A stretch of DNA of 64,000 bases, from NCBI GenBank assembly GCA_016124755.1, contig WGNA01000006.1, forward strand, positions 124,001-188,000, in the 5' to 3' direction. Below are positions 53,848 to 63,673 of the stretch, in pieces; positions within the stretch are counted from its first letter, which is position 1, and every line of letters begins with the position of its first letter. The notes under the pieces were generated by a model. The model saw only the letters and a list, made by a program, of their open reading frames with translations. It was not told the DNA's origin and did not search any database. Origin of the DNA: Bacteroidota bacterium (GTDB lineage: Bacteria; Bacteroidota; Bacteroidia; NS11-12g; UBA9320). The translations under genes and the position numbers were made by a program.

Positions 53848-54093
53848 TTAATTGAATTGTTCGAAAACCGAATCCAGATATACAGCGAGTTTCCGATCGC
53901 GTGACGTAACAATATTTCCTGCATCGTGTGATCGAAGTGTGCAGATTACCCGGTTGTAAACATTAGTCCATTCAGGATGATGGTTCATTTTATCGATACC
54001 TTCAACTGCAGTTTGCATAAAACGGATTGCTTTTGCAAAATCTGTAAAGGTGTAAGTTTTATGAAGTGCGTTGTTTTCTTCTTTCCAGTCCAT
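53848..54093 (-). CDS. phhB: 4a-hydroxytetrahydrobiopterin dehydratase
   Basis: 81 residues, slightly short for the family. The active-site motif is present as KMNHHPEWTNVYNRV (H38-H39-P40). The later SHDAGNIVTSRDRKLA has Ser where TH is usual. It recycles the pterin cofactor of aromatic amino acid hydroxylases, though none is encoded here. Gaps of 1-2 bp tie it to both neighbours. Confidence 0.88.
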   Translation of the reverse strand: MDWKEENNALHKTYTFTDFAKAIRFMQTAVEGIDKMNHHPEWTNVYNRVICTLRSHDAGNIVTSRDRKLAVYLDSVFEQFN

Positions 54094-54094
54094 G

Positions 54095-55714
54095 CTATTG
54101 CCGGATGACTTTCCACGACAATGTTACATCATTTTGTTGCACATTCAGAATGTACATTCCGGATGCGAACTGATCCGGGGAAAATTCAATTTTAGAATAG
54201 CCGTTAACCTCACTAAGCAATTGACCGGTCATGTCGTAAACCGAAACTTTTAATTCCGATTCATCTCCAGACTGAACGATCAGACTTCCGGTTCCGGAGG
54301 CAAATCCGGTTGTATTTAAAATTTTAATTTGACTCGCCGGAGTGATAACCGGAACAGCGGCTCCCCAATGCAAAATGCCGTATTGAACAAAACATTCTTT
54401 AACCGGATAATAATGTCGGCCACCGAACAAAAGCGTATCGATTTTCAAAATGATTTTCGCCATTTCCGGCATGGTTGTATTCGTGGTCTGGTAGAAAAGA
54501 TGTTCCATAACCAGCGAATCGGTTACACCCTGACCAATGCTGTCGTACAAACACATTAAAGGTGATGACCATAGTTCGCGGTCGTGATTCAGACTGTTTT
54601 TAAAATCATTCGGGTAATTCATCGGATCACCGGTTCGGATGCCGTTCCAGAACTCGTTATGACCATCCCAATTAAAAACATCCTGCCAGGCATGATCAGT
54701 AAAAGTTCGAGAATAACTGGTACTGAAATAATCGGCATTCCCTTCTTCCATTGCGGATCGTTCAGAACCTTTAACAGTGTTGGGTGAAGCTTGAAATGAA
54801 AGTGAATGACCAAATTCGTGAATAACAACTTCGCCGTCTTCAGCATCATCAACTCCACCGGTTCCAAACTCAAGCTGAACCGGATTCACCATATAGTTGA
54901 AGGAACTCAAATCGGAACCATTATAACCGTGTGCGTCGATAACCAAGGTATCCACCAAAAGATTTTTATAACCCCGTTTTTCGACATGATCTGCATATCG
55001 GGTGAGATGATAAAAAGCATTCACGTCTTCAAAACCATCCTGATCCCGCGTAAAATCAAAGGAATCGGTTAAAGAATATAGTGGGGGAGTGGCAGGTGCC
55101 GAAACTTCACCAAAGATGAACCGATCGTTTCGCAACCAGAACGTATCTTCCTGCAACGTAACTTTAAAACTTACCCATTTCTCCTGATCAACCAACTGTT
55201 GAACATAGCCGTCGGAAGAATCGACATACGGTGATCCGTAAGGAACCATAGCTGTATTCAACGGATTAATTAAAAATACACGGCCGTGCACCAATGTGTC
55301 GGGTTCCGAAAGAAAAAGTTTTCCGTGATCGGTATAAATCACTTCATCATTATAAAGCAGAACACGCGTATCGAGTTCATCGCCGATTACAACCCAGTGT
55401 GCAATCACCCATTCGTTGTTCAATCGAAACCAGTTGTATTCATTGGGATTCAGATTTTGAAAAGGAGAAACCGAATTGATTTTTACGGTTTGATCTTTCT
55501 TCCAGATGAGTTCGCCATTAATATTTGTGTGAAGATCGAATCGTCCGCCGAAAACCGGGATTCCGTTGTGAAACTGAACATACGATTTATGATTTCCTGT
55601 GAAGCTGTTCCGCTCGTATTGCAGAACTAAAGAATCGCCGTTTTCAAGAACAATATTTTGAGCCGATACACTCAGCATAAAATTCAGAATAATTGCCAGC
55701 CACAGCGTTTTCAT
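54095..55714 (-). CDS. T9SS-sorted gluzincin metallopeptidase (M36/M4-like)
   Basis: 539 residues. Signal peptide (MKTLWLAIILNFMLSVSAQ), an FTP-like propeptide region (about 20-90, with FHNGIPVFGGRFDLHT), then catalytic HEFGH at 299-303 and EEGNADYF (E323/E324, D328) as third ligand. LEFGTGGVDDAEDGEVV precedes the site. The last 75 residues are a T9SS sorting domain (VYDMTGQLLSEV, FASGMYILNV, WKVIRQ). Likely a secreted protease. Confidence 0.85.
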   Translation of the reverse strand: MKTLWLAIILNFMLSVSAQNIVLENGDSLVLQYERNSFTGNHKSYVQFHNGIPVFGGRFDLHTNINGELIWKKDQTVKINSVSPFQNLNPNEYNWFRLNNEWVIAHWVVIGDELDTRVLLYNDEVIYTDHGKLFLSEPDTLVHGRVFLINPLNTAMVPYGSPYVDSSDGYVQQLVDQEKWVSFKVTLQEDTFWLRNDRFIFGEVSAPATPPLYSLTDSFDFTRDQDGFEDVNAFYHLTRYADHVEKRGYKNLLVDTLVIDAHGYNGSDLSSFNYMVNPVQLEFGTGGVDDAEDGEVVIHEFGHSLSFQASPNTVKGSERSAMEEGNADYFSTSYSRTFTDHAWQDVFNWDGHNEFWNGIRTGDPMNYPNDFKNSLNHDRELWSSPLMCLYDSIGQGVTDSLVMEHLFYQTTNTTMPEMAKIILKIDTLLFGGRHYYPVKECFVQYGILHWGAAVPVITPASQIKILNTTGFASGTGSLIVQSGDESELKVSVYDMTGQLLSEVNGYSKIEFSPDQFASGMYILNVQQNDVTLSWKVIRQ

Positions 55715-55729
55715 CGTGTAAAAGTAGTT

Positions 55730-56353
55730 TTATAAACTCAGGTCGCTTTCGGCAACCCATTCAAAATTTGGTAATTCTTTAAGGATAGCCTGCCACAACT
55801 CATATTGACTGTATTCGATCTCCATTTTAAAATACCCGCCTGGTTTAACAGCAGCTTCTGATATTTCAGCATGAAAGCGATTTGCCAATTCATAAATCAT
55901 ATAGTCCTTCGCCGTTATTTCCCGAATCGAAATTTTTAATTTGGGTTGGGTTAATTCAATAACTGAATTCTCCAAAGCAAGTCTGGCAGTTTCACCATAA
56001 GCCTTTATTAAACCCGGAACACCAAGTTTTTTTCCGCCATAAAATCGGGTTACGACAACAAGAGTCATCACAACATCGAACGACAACAACTGCCGGTAAA
56101 TCGGCGCTCCCGCAGAATTTCCGGGTTCTCCATCGTCTGAATACCGATAATTTTCACCGTTAATTCCGATTCTAAAAGCATAACAATAATGGGTAGCTCC
56201 GGGTTTTTCAGATTTAACTTTTTCTAAATATTCACTTACCTGATCTGTACTTTTAACAAAAAAGACATCGCCGTAAAACCGGCTGTTCATCTCCTTTAAA
56301 AAAGAAGTGCCGGTCTCTTTAACAGTTCGGTATTTCGGAATTTCAGGATTCAA
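55730..56353 (-). CDS. YigZ/IMPACT family protein
   Basis: 207 residues. SKPGATHYCYAFRIG-like text (KPGATHYCYAFRIGINGE), YRYSDDGEPGNSAGAPIYRQ, VVVTRFYGGKKLGVPGLIKA and YGETARLAL are the IMPACT N-domain signature; a ferredoxin-like C-terminal domain follows. In eukaryotes IMPACT regulates Gcn2; the bacterial role is unclear. The ATG overlaps the DMT stop by 4 bp. Confidence 0.93.
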   Translation of the reverse strand: MNPEIPKYRTVKETGTSFLKEMNSRFYGDVFFVKSTDQVSEYLEKVKSEKPGATHYCYAFRIGINGENYRYSDDGEPGNSAGAPIYRQLLSFDVVMTLVVVTRFYGGKKLGVPGLIKAYGETARLALENSVIELTQPKLKISIREITAKDYMIYELANRFHAEISEAAVKPGGYFKMEIEYSQYELWQAILKELPNFEWVAESDLSL

Positions 56354-57219
56354 AAACCGGAAATTAATACGATGGCTAAAACAGCGGTGATAAGCCCAAC
56401 CACATTGAGTCTTCCCAAATGTTCTTTAAAAAACACTAATGAAACAAGCGTTGAAACGAGAACCACACCGACATTATTAACAGGAAAAACCTGAGCTGTT
56501 TTTAAAAAACCGGAATGGATTGTCATGTATAAAAAGTAAATACTAAAGAAATTCGGAATCCCCAATAATACCCCGGCTAAAACGTGTTTGCGATCCATCT
56601 TCTGAACCGGTTTGGTCGCTGGTAGAAAGAGCATAACGCTTCCCGCAATGGCGGCTGAAGCGAAGATTAAAATAACAGGCCACTCTTCCGGAACATTAAC
56701 CGGAGTTTTTGATTCCAAAATTTTTAACGACATATCGATCGTTCCCGAACCTACAAATACCAGAAACGGAAGCAAGCCCAGAACGGTTGATTTTGCTTTT
56801 TTCCCTTTCAGTTTATTTCTGGAAATCAACCAAACACTCAACAGGCTTAGTGCAATACCAACAACAATTTTCGAGTCAAGTGATTCGTGCAGAAAAACCA
56901 TAGCGTACGTCACCGGGAATACTACGCCCATTTTTGCTGCAACCACCGAAACACTGATTCCCTCAACCTGAGCCGTAATTGCCATACCGAGGAAAACTAA
57001 TAAGAACATTAAACCGAGAATTAACGAAGCCCGAACCCAAAATTCGCTGAGATGAATTAATTCACTTCCGTTACCTCCAACCACCATCAGTCCGGTGAGA
57101 ACACAAGTGAAATAATTAATGGTAATTGCCAAACGGTTTTCAATTTCAAAACGCTGAAAAATTTTGAATACCGCATTAATGAGTGTGGAAGAGAGGATGC
57201 TGAGAACGAGATAAATCAT
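56350..57219 (-). CDS. EamA/DMT-family transporter
   Basis: 289 residues, ten hydrophobic segments in two EamA-like halves. VAAKMGVVFPVTYAMVFLHE and SLDSKIVVGIALSLLSVWLI close the first half; VFPVNNVGVVLVSTLVSLVF and FKEHLGRLNVVGLITAVLAI close the second. These proteins export small metabolites. It overlaps ribD by one base and the YigZ gene by 4 bp, so it is firmly in the operon. Confidence 0.88.
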   Translation of the reverse strand: MIYLVLSILSSTLINAVFKIFQRFEIENRLAITINYFTCVLTGLMVVGGNGSELIHLSEFWVRASLILGLMFLLVFLGMAITAQVEGISVSVVAAKMGVVFPVTYAMVFLHESLDSKIVVGIALSLLSVWLISRNKLKGKKAKSTVLGLLPFLVFVGSGTIDMSLKILESKTPVNVPEEWPVILIFASAAIAGSVMLFLPATKPVQKMDRKHVLAGVLLGIPNFFSIYFLYMTIHSGFLKTAQVFPVNNVGVVLVSTLVSLVFFKEHLGRLNVVGLITAVLAIVLISGF

Positions 57220-58199
57220 TAGTTGTAGTAATGTCGAATGAGATCGTTACCTAATTGAAATATCTCGCTGTTGTTGCGCTTCATTTCAGGGGCTTTAATT
57301 CCATTTTCCCAACGCACGGGAGCTTCTATTTCGAACGCTTCATTCCATTCTCCGGATTGCAAAAACGATTGCAGGGTTTCACTTCCGCCTTCGATTAAAA
57401 GTCCGGTAATATTTTTATTTTGACAGTAGGCGAATAATTCGGAAATGCTCGTCATGCGGATTACATCGTCGCGATCTGATTTAGATTTTCCCAAATAAAA
57501 TTTAACCGGATCGGAGCCAGGCCAGAGTCGGTTGGTGAGTTGCGGATTGTCGAGTTGTAGTGTTTTAGAACCAACCACAATTCCCATAAGTTCAGACCTG
57601 AGTTTGTGAACGAATAATGCGGAAACTTCGCTGGATATTTGCCTTGAGCCATGATCATCTTTCGCTCTCCCCATAATTCCATCCAGCGTTCGTGCCCATT
57701 TTAAAACCACATACGGTTTTCCGGTTTCATGAAAATGAATAAAAGATTTGTTGAGATTGCGGGCTTCCGGTTCCAGAATTCCCACCGTTACACGAACGCC
57801 GGCCTCTTGAAGTTTTTGAATTCCGTTTCCGGTCACCACCGGATTCGGATCGCGCATGGCGATGATTGCTTCCGGAATTTCTTTTTCAATAATAAGGTTG
57901 GCGCACGGAGGTGTTTTTCCGAAATGTGAGCACGGTTCAAGTGTTACATACAATCGACTTTCTTTCAAAAGTTTTGGATTTTGAACAGATCGAATTGCCT
58001 CCACTTCGGCGTGTGGTGCTCCGAAACGGCTGTGAAATCCTTCCCCGATAATCGTATTATTCCAAACAATTACACATCCTACCATTGGATTCGAAAGAGT
58101 TTTTCCCCGTCCATGAACAGCGAGTTCCAGAGAACGGCGCATGAATTTCTCATGTTCGGCAACACTACTGTTATGATGCGATTGACTACTTTCGGCCAT
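57219..58199 (-). CDS. ribD: riboflavin biosynthesis deaminase/reductase RibD
   Basis: Start at ATG 58199 (MAESSQSHHN); a TTG nine codons earlier would overlap prmC. 326 residues. Deaminase half: HAE (63-65), PC (89-90) and C99 as zinc site, LEPCSHFGKTPPCANL. Reductase half: YVVLKWARTLDGIMGRAKDD, SRQISSEVSALFVHKLRSEL and LLIEGGSETLQSFL. It performs two early steps from GTP-derived pyrimidine. It heads the six-gene minus-strand run. Confidence 0.93.
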   Translation of the reverse strand: MAESSQSHHNSSVAEHEKFMRRSLELAVHGRGKTLSNPMVGCVIVWNNTIIGEGFHSRFGAPHAEVEAIRSVQNPKLLKESRLYVTLEPCSHFGKTPPCANLIIEKEIPEAIIAMRDPNPVVTGNGIQKLQEAGVRVTVGILEPEARNLNKSFIHFHETGKPYVVLKWARTLDGIMGRAKDDHGSRQISSEVSALFVHKLRSELMGIVVGSKTLQLDNPQLTNRLWPGSDPVKFYLGKSKSDRDDVIRMTSISELFAYCQNKNITGLLIEGGSETLQSFLQSGEWNEAFEIEAPVRWENGIKAPEMKRNNSEIFQLGNDLIRHYYN

Positions 58200-58214
58200 T
58201 GATTTTCGGGGTGA

Positions 58215-59090
58215 ATGGACGCACAAAAGTATTCATGTTTACAAGCGGTAAGAACGGATTTTAATGAACAGCTTGTTCATCTTTACGATTCCCGGGAAAT
58301 CAAAAATCTGTTTCATCTGGCGGTGGAACATGCGACCGGATTTAATGCCGCTGAAATTGTTATACACCTTAATGATGATTTGGATGCTGAAATTTCAGAT
58401 CAGCTTTATTCACTTTTAACCGATTTAAAAACCGGTAAACCGATTCAATATATTCTGGGGAAAGCCTGGTTTATGGAAGCAGAATTTTTTGTGAACGATT
58501 CGGTTTTAATTCCCCGACCGGAAACGGAAGAATTAATTCATTGGGTTCTCGATGATAATCCTCAAACATCCGGAAATTTTAGGGTGCTGGATATTGGAAC
58601 CGGCAGCGGAATAATTCCGGTAAGTCTGCAAATTCATCGTCCGTTCTGGGAAATTTTTGCCTGCGATATTTCGGAGGATGCTATACGGGTAGCACGAACG
58701 AATGCGTCTTTAATTCAAACATCACGCAAACCGGATTTTTACTTAGAAGACATTTTCAATCCGGTTCATTTATTTGAAAAACCCTTTGACATAATTATCA
58801 GCAATCCGCCTTATATCCCGAAGTCCGAGCTTTCGGTGATGAACAAGACGGTGACGGATTTCGAACCGGAGATTGCGCTTTTCGTCCCGAATCAGGATCC
58901 ACTTTTATTTTATCGGGTAATTAGTATTTACGCTAAAAATAACCTTAGTAAAAAGGGGGTATTGTATTTTGAAATTCATGAAGATTATGCTTCTCAGGTT
59001 GCGGAACTGCTGAATCCTGATTTTGCGGATATTAAAATTCGACAGGATTTGCAGGGGAAAAACCGAATGGTTAAAGCTTCCCTCCGGTAA
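58215..59090 (+). CDS. prmC: peptide chain release factor N5-glutamine methyltransferase
   Basis: 291 residues. GKPIQYILGKAWFMEAEFFV, LIPRPETEELIHWVL, VLDIGTGSGIIPVSLQ (SAM-binding) and IISNPPYIPKSEL (NPPY catalytic motif) are intact. It methylates the GGQ glutamine of RF1/RF2. The prmC-ribD divergent pair is common in Bacteroidota; the gap here is 15 bp. Confidence 0.95.
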   Translation: MDAQKYSCLQAVRTDFNEQLVHLYDSREIKNLFHLAVEHATGFNAAEIVIHLNDDLDAEISDQLYSLLTDLKTGKPIQYILGKAWFMEAEFFVNDSVLIPRPETEELIHWVLDDNPQTSGNFRVLDIGTGSGIIPVSLQIHRPFWEIFACDISEDAIRVARTNASLIQTSRKPDFYLEDIFNPVHLFEKPFDIIISNPPYIPKSELSVMNKTVTDFEPEIALFVPNQDPLLFYRVISIYAKNNLSKKGVLYFEIHEDYASQVAELLNPDFADIKIRQDLQGKNRMVKASLR

Positions 59091-59134
59091 AAAATCACCT
59101 TAGAAAGAATCACTCCTCCGCGTAAATTAGCGGC

Positions 59135-60625
59135 ATGACATTAAGCCCGATAATTTCCGGATTCAGAAGAACCTCAGCCATTTTGCTGGCAACGATCTTC
59201 TATCACCAGGTTCTGATTGCACAGGTAGCCGATCCGAATTTGATTCCATTACCAAGAAACGGAAATATCGGTGTGTTAAAAGTGTTACCGGTTAAACCCA
59301 TTGCCACCGAAAATTACACACGACCTGAAAAACCTCTTCAACCCAGTGAAATAGCGGATTTTAATCGTCCGGCCACGGTACAGGTTGTTGCTGATGTAAA
59401 AGTGAATGTTCAGTACCCGCAGCCTTTTACCTTTAATATGGTTCTGCTGAGTTTTGATGCAAAACGAAAAGCGGAAACCGGGGAAATTGAGAACAGTGAT
59501 TTCTCGATTATCAATTACATGCTGAATCAGATCGCACTTCGTCCGGCCGAATATTTCCGTGCGTCACTGCAACTCATGCAGGCTCAGGTTCGGTTTACAT
59601 CAACCGGTTCCGGTGCTTTTATTACTCCGGATGGATATTTAGTGACCAATGCACACGTGGTTCAGGCAGATGCTCAACGACAAAAATCAAATGCTGCGAC
59701 TCAGGTTTTAGGAACATTAGTGGGAAATGAGTTGGACAAACAAATTCAACAATACGGCGGACGGGTTGATGAGAATATTTACAACAATTGTGTGGCTTCC
59801 ATTTTTAATGAATACGCGAAATACATTCGCATTGTAAGCCACGAAGTTGATTATTTCATTAAAACCGGGAAAACCATGGAGAACGAATCGTATCAGCTCG
59901 ATGCAAAGCTCATTACCATGGGAAGTGAAATTCCGGGAAAGGATGTGGCGATTTTAAAAGTGGAAGGAAACAATTTCCCGACTGTGGCTTTGGGGGACGA
60001 CACCAAATTAAAAGCCGGAGATAAATTATATGTAATGGGCTATCCCGGAGTAGTGGAAACGCATTCAACTTTAAAAGAGAATAAAATGCGGGAACCTTCT
60101 TTTACCGAAGGAATGATGAACGCACGCCAGGAAACCTCAACCGGCTGGACGGCCATTCAGCTTGATGCGGCAACTTACCGTGGTAATAGTGGCGGTCCCG
60201 TTTTTAACACGTACGGAGAAGTTGTGGGATTACTCACATTCGGCTCGCTGAACGAAGACAAATCCGCGTTGGTTCAGGGTTTTAATTTTATTGTTCCGAC
60301 TTCGGTCGTCTCCGGTTTTATTCGCTCATCCAACATTACACCGACGATGGGAGAATCAACGATCTGGTGGCGTGAAGCACAGATGCTGGTTTCAACAAAG
60401 GCAAAAAAATCAAATGAATTACTACAGCAAATCGCGCTTTCCAATACAGACTGGCCGTATTTGCTCACCTTTAGAAATGAGGTTAATGACGCATTGTTAA
60501 ATCAGAAAGATCCGTGGTACAAAGCGATTTTTACGCAATTCGGTTTGAAATGGTATCAAATGTCGGCCGTAATTATTGCACTACTATACGGACTGGCCTG
60601 GATTATCCGGAAAATATTTAAGTGA
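59135..60625 (+). CDS. S1C-like trypsin-fold protease, membrane-anchored
   Basis: 496 residues. Signal peptide (AILLATIFYHQVLIAQ); catalytic His174 (TNAHVV), Asp270 (GKDVAILKVE) and Ser352 (YRGNSGGPVF). No PDZ domain is seen; the final helix at about 475-492 (AVIIALLYGLAWIIRKIF) would anchor it. TAAATTAG plus CGGC precedes the ATG, one base off a -7 element. Likely a periplasmic protease related to DegP-type enzymes. Confidence 0.87.
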   Translation: MTLSPIISGFRRTSAILLATIFYHQVLIAQVADPNLIPLPRNGNIGVLKVLPVKPIATENYTRPEKPLQPSEIADFNRPATVQVVADVKVNVQYPQPFTFNMVLLSFDAKRKAETGEIENSDFSIINYMLNQIALRPAEYFRASLQLMQAQVRFTSTGSGAFITPDGYLVTNAHVVQADAQRQKSNAATQVLGTLVGNELDKQIQQYGGRVDENIYNNCVASIFNEYAKYIRIVSHEVDYFIKTGKTMENESYQLDAKLITMGSEIPGKDVAILKVEGNNFPTVALGDDTKLKAGDKLYVMGYPGVVETHSTLKENKMREPSFTEGMMNARQETSTGWTAIQLDAATYRGNSGGPVFNTYGEVVGLLTFGSLNEDKSALVQGFNFIVPTSVVSGFIRSSNITPTMGESTIWWREAQMLVSTKAKKSNELLQQIALSNTDWPYLLTFRNEVNDALLNQKDPWYKAIFTQFGLKWYQMSAVIIALLYGLAWIIRKIFK

Positions 60626-60987
60626 TTCTGATTATCATTTAAAAACAATACTGGTTTCCACAGATCCTTCGGATACACATTTTTGGTTTTTTTCAGAATT
60701 AATATTTGGTAATGAAATTTTTGCTGAATTTACTTTTGAGTATGGCCCAATTCGTACAGGTGTTATGACACACAGGATTATCGGAGCAATTTTGGTTGTG
60801 TAAGTTCTTTTTCAGTAACCATCGAATATCCGTGGCATTTCAGAATCTGGTGATTCGTGATCAATTAGGAAGAATAATTTTTGAGCTCCCGGAAAATCAG
60901 AATTACTGCCAACTCAAACCCGGAATATATTTTCTCAAGGCAGAACAAAATGGTTTTATCCAAACCCAGAAATTGATTGTTCAATAA
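60626..60987 (+). pseudogene. remnant of a T9SS-sorted protein, frameshifted
   Basis: Three frames carry pieces of one domain order. Frame A (to about 60745) reads THFWFFSELIFGNEIFAEFT; frame B (about 60750-60830) reads SYRCYDTQDYRSNFGCVSSF then SVTI, like the Ig-like repeat before a sorting domain; frame C ends NLVIRDQLGRIIFELPE...LKPGIYFLKAEQNG and QKLIVQ, a T9SS C-terminal domain. No intact start exists. Two shifts of the same sense could also be sequencing errors. Confidence 0.55.
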
Positions 60988-62640
60988 CTACAATCTCAAT
61001 CCGAATTTTTCGGCAGTTTCAATAGCCGTTTCATAACCGGCGTCGGCATGTCTGATAACACCCATCGCCGGATCGTTGAATAAAACTCTTCGCAGTCTTT
61101 CATGAGCATCATCGGTTCCGTCGGCAACGATTACCATCCCTGCATGTAAGCTGTAACCCATTCCAACTCCGCCACCGTGATGAAACGAAACCCAGCTTGC
61201 TCCGCCTGCCGTGTTTATCAAGGCATTAAGAATCGGCCAGTCGGCAACCGCATCAGTTCCATCTTTCATAGCCTCGGTTTCCCGGTTTGGAGATGCAACT
61301 GAGCCGGTATCCAGGTGATCACGACCAATTACGATAGGAGCAGATACTTCACCGTTTTTCACCATTTCATTAAAAGCCAACGCCGCTTTTTCACGCTCTC
61401 CCATTTTTAACCAGCAGATTCTGGATGGCAATCCCTGAAAGGCAATTTTTTCTTTGGCCATTTTCAACCAGCGAATCAATCCGGTGTTTTCCGGAAAGAG
61501 TTCCATCAGTTTTGCATCAAGTGCCGCGATATCACTCTCGTCACCGCTTAGAGCAACAAATCGGAATGGCCCGCTTCCTTCACAGAACAAAGGTCGGATG
61601 TACGCAGGAACAAAGCCCGGGAAATCGAAGGCATTGGTTACTCCTTGGGTCAAAGCCTGACCCCGGATATTATTTCCGTAATCAAACGTAATGGCACCTC
61701 GACTCTGAAGTTCCAGCATCAAGGTAACGTGTGTTGCCATGGAAGCCAACGATTTTTTGCGGTATGTTTCCGGATCGGAATCGCGAAGTGCATTTGCCTC
61801 TTCCACCGAAAGTCCTTCCGGGAAATACCCCACCAATTCATCGTGAGCAGAAGTCTGATCGGTAAGTGTATCAGGAGTAATATTTCGTTCCACCATTCTT
61901 TTCAAAAGGTCGATGGCATTGCAAACCACACCGATTGAAATGGCTTCATTGTTCTTTGCCGCGTCCATAGACCAGTCAATTGCCTCATCAATATCGGATG
62001 TCATTTTGTCGAGGTAACGGGTTTCTAAACGTTTACGAACTCGCCATTCTTCCATTTCTGCGGCGAGGCAAACACCTTCATTCATGGTGATAGCAAGAGG
62101 CTGAGCACCGCCCATTCCTCCGAGCCCCGCTGTAACATTTAACTTGCCTTTCAAACTTCCATCGAAGTGTTTTTTTGCCAAAGACAAATATGTTTCATAA
62201 GTACCCTGAACAATTCCCTGTGATCCGATGTATATCCATGAACCGGCAGTCATCTGTCCATACATGATCAGACCTTTTTTTTCTAATTCATTAAAATGAT
62301 CCCAGTTCGCCCAATGACCAACCAGATTCGAATTAGCAATAAGAACACGCGGAGCATCTTTATGAGACCGGAGCACACCCACGGGTTTGCCGGATTGAAC
62401 CATCAGGGTCTGGTCTTCTTCCAGCGTTTGCAGAACTTCCAGAATTTTATCAAAACTTTCCCAGTTGCGGGCGGCTTTCCCCCGACCACCGTAAACGATA
62501 AGATCTTCCGGTCTTTCGGCCACTTCCGGATCAAGATTATTCTGAATCATTCGGAAAGCAGCTTCCTGAACCCAGCTTTTGCAATGAAGTTCTTTACCTC
62601 TTGGTGCGCGGATTACCCTTTTTTCATTCGATGTCTGCAT
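60988..62640 (-). CDS. hutU: urocanate hydratase
   Basis: Start at ATG 62640 ([15 protein letters not shown]); seven extra codons upstream are unlikely. 550 residues. [56 protein letters not shown] (NAD-binding) and [20 protein letters not shown] (the family's conserved Cys) are all present. It converts urocanate to imidazolonepropionate in histidine breakdown; no hutH or hutI is in the window. Confidence 0.96.
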   Translation of the reverse strand: MQTSNEKRVIRAPRGKELHCKSWVQEAAFRMIQNNLDPEVAERPEDLIVYGGRGKAARNWESFDKILEVLQTLEEDQTLMVQSGKPVGVLRSHKDAPRVLIANSNLVGHWANWDHFNELEKKGLIMYGQMTAGSWIYIGSQGIVQGTYETYLSLAKKHFDGSLKGKLNVTAGLGGMGGAQPLAITMNEGVCLAAEMEEWRVRKRLETRYLDKMTSDIDEAIDWSMDAAKNNEAISIGVVCNAIDLLKRMVERNITPDTLTDQTSAHDELVGYFPEGLSVEEANALRDSDPETYRKKSLASMATHVTLMLELQSRGAITFDYGNNIRGQALTQGVTNAFDFPGFVPAYIRPLFCEGSGPFRFVALSGDESDIAALDAKLMELFPENTGLIRWLKMAKEKIAFQGLPSRICWLKMGEREKAALAFNEMVKNGEVSAPIVIGRDHLDTGSVASPNRETEAMKDGTDAVADWPILNALINTAGGASWVSFHHGGGVGMGYSLHAGMVIVADGTDDAHERLRRVLFNDPAMGVIRHADAGYETAIETAEKFGLRL

Positions 62641-62658
62641 GCGTTTTTCTTTCGGCGA

Positions 62659-62666
62659 CAAAATTA
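62659..62666 (-). promoter_or_regulatory. -7 promoter element (TAATTTTG) of hutU
   Basis: TAATTTTG on the minus strand fits TAnnTTTG, 18 bases upstream of the hutU ATG. It lies 18 bases from the divergent element of the nitronate monooxygenase gene. Confidence 0.55.
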
Positions 62667-62684
62667 GAAAAAGCCTTTAAGTGA

Positions 62685-62692
62685 TACTTTTG
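62685..62692 (+). promoter_or_regulatory. -7 promoter element (TACTTTTG)
   Basis: TACTTTTG fits TAnnTTTG, 16 bases before the ATG of the nitronate monooxygenase gene. Back-to-back with the hutU element. Confidence 0.5.
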
Positions 62693-62708
62693 AAATCGAA
62701 GCTTACAG

Positions 62709-63668
62709 ATGGAATTTAACACTTCACTCACCCAAATGCTCAATATCCGGTATCCGGTAATAATGGCTCCCATGTTTTTGGTTTCCAACACGGCAATGGT
62801 AAAAGCCGCTATTGATTCAGGAATTACCGGTGCCATTCCGGCTTTAAATTACCGAACCGATGAGGAATTGCGGGATGCAATCAGCGAACTAAAAAAGCAT
62901 GGCGGTCCATTCGGAATAAATTTGATCGTGAACCAATCGAATTTCCGTTATCGCGAACAATTGCAAACATGTTGTGAAATGGGAGTCGATTTTATTATTA
63001 CCTCATTAGGAAGTCCGGAACACACAATCCGGGAAGCACACAAACACGGAGTTAAAGTTTTTTGCGATGTAACGGATCTCAAATTCGCTCTAAAAGTTGA
63101 AGCTCTCGGAGCAGATGCGCTGATTGCGGTGAACAATCAGGCAGGCGGACATGCAGGACGAATTTCGCCGGAAGAACTGATAACAGAATTAAAAACGAAT
63201 TGCAAAATTCCGGTGATTTCTGCCGGGGGTGTCGGTGACCGCAAGTCGCTGGACTACATTTTATCGTTGGGCGCAGATGGTGTTTCGGTGGGAAGTATTT
63301 TTATCGCAACACATGAATCACCGGTGAGCCAGGAATACAAAGACGCCATAATTAAATATGGAAAATCCGATATCGTTTTCACAACCAAACTTTCGGGAAC
63401 GCCGTGCACCGTAATTAATACTCCGTATGTAAAAGAAATCGGCACCGAACAAAACCGGCTCGAACGCATTTTAAACCGGAATAAAAAATTAAAAAAGTGG
63501 TTTAAAGCCATCACGTTTATTCGCGGAATGCAGAATCTCAGAAACGCAGCTTTCTCTGCAACCTACAAAACAGTTTGGTGCGCCGGCCCCACCATTGAAT
63601 ATGTACACGATATTACCGGAGTGAAAGAAGTGGTTGAAAGGTTGGTGAGAACGGACGGGAATGATTGA
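62709..63668 (+). CDS. nitronate monooxygenase (2-nitropropane dioxygenase family)
   Basis: 319 residues. IRYPVIMAPMFLVSNTAMVK, GGPFGINLIVNQSNFRY, EALGADALIAVNNQAGGHAGR (FMN-binding), IPVISAGGVGDRKSLDYILS and GADGVSVGSIFIATHESP are typical of the FMN-dependent TIM barrel. The family oxidises nitronates or acts as other FMN oxidoreductases. It ends 5 bp from a convergent T9SS gene. Confidence 0.9.
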   Translation: MEFNTSLTQMLNIRYPVIMAPMFLVSNTAMVKAAIDSGITGAIPALNYRTDEELRDAISELKKHGGPFGINLIVNQSNFRYREQLQTCCEMGVDFIITSLGSPEHTIREAHKHGVKVFCDVTDLKFALKVEALGADALIAVNNQAGGHAGRISPEELITELKTNCKIPVISAGGVGDRKSLDYILSLGADGVSVGSIFIATHESPVSQEYKDAIIKYGKSDIVFTTKLSGTPCTVINTPYVKEIGTEQNRLERILNRNKKLKKWFKAITFIRGMQNLRNAAFSATYKTVWCAGPTIEYVHDITGVKEVVERLVRTDGND

Positions 63669-63673
63669 AATAA

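Noticed and set aside
60576-60803. 75-residue frame across the S1C gene end
   Set aside because: Its first part is an out-of-frame shadow of the protease gene; its later part belongs to the frameshifted T9SS remnant.
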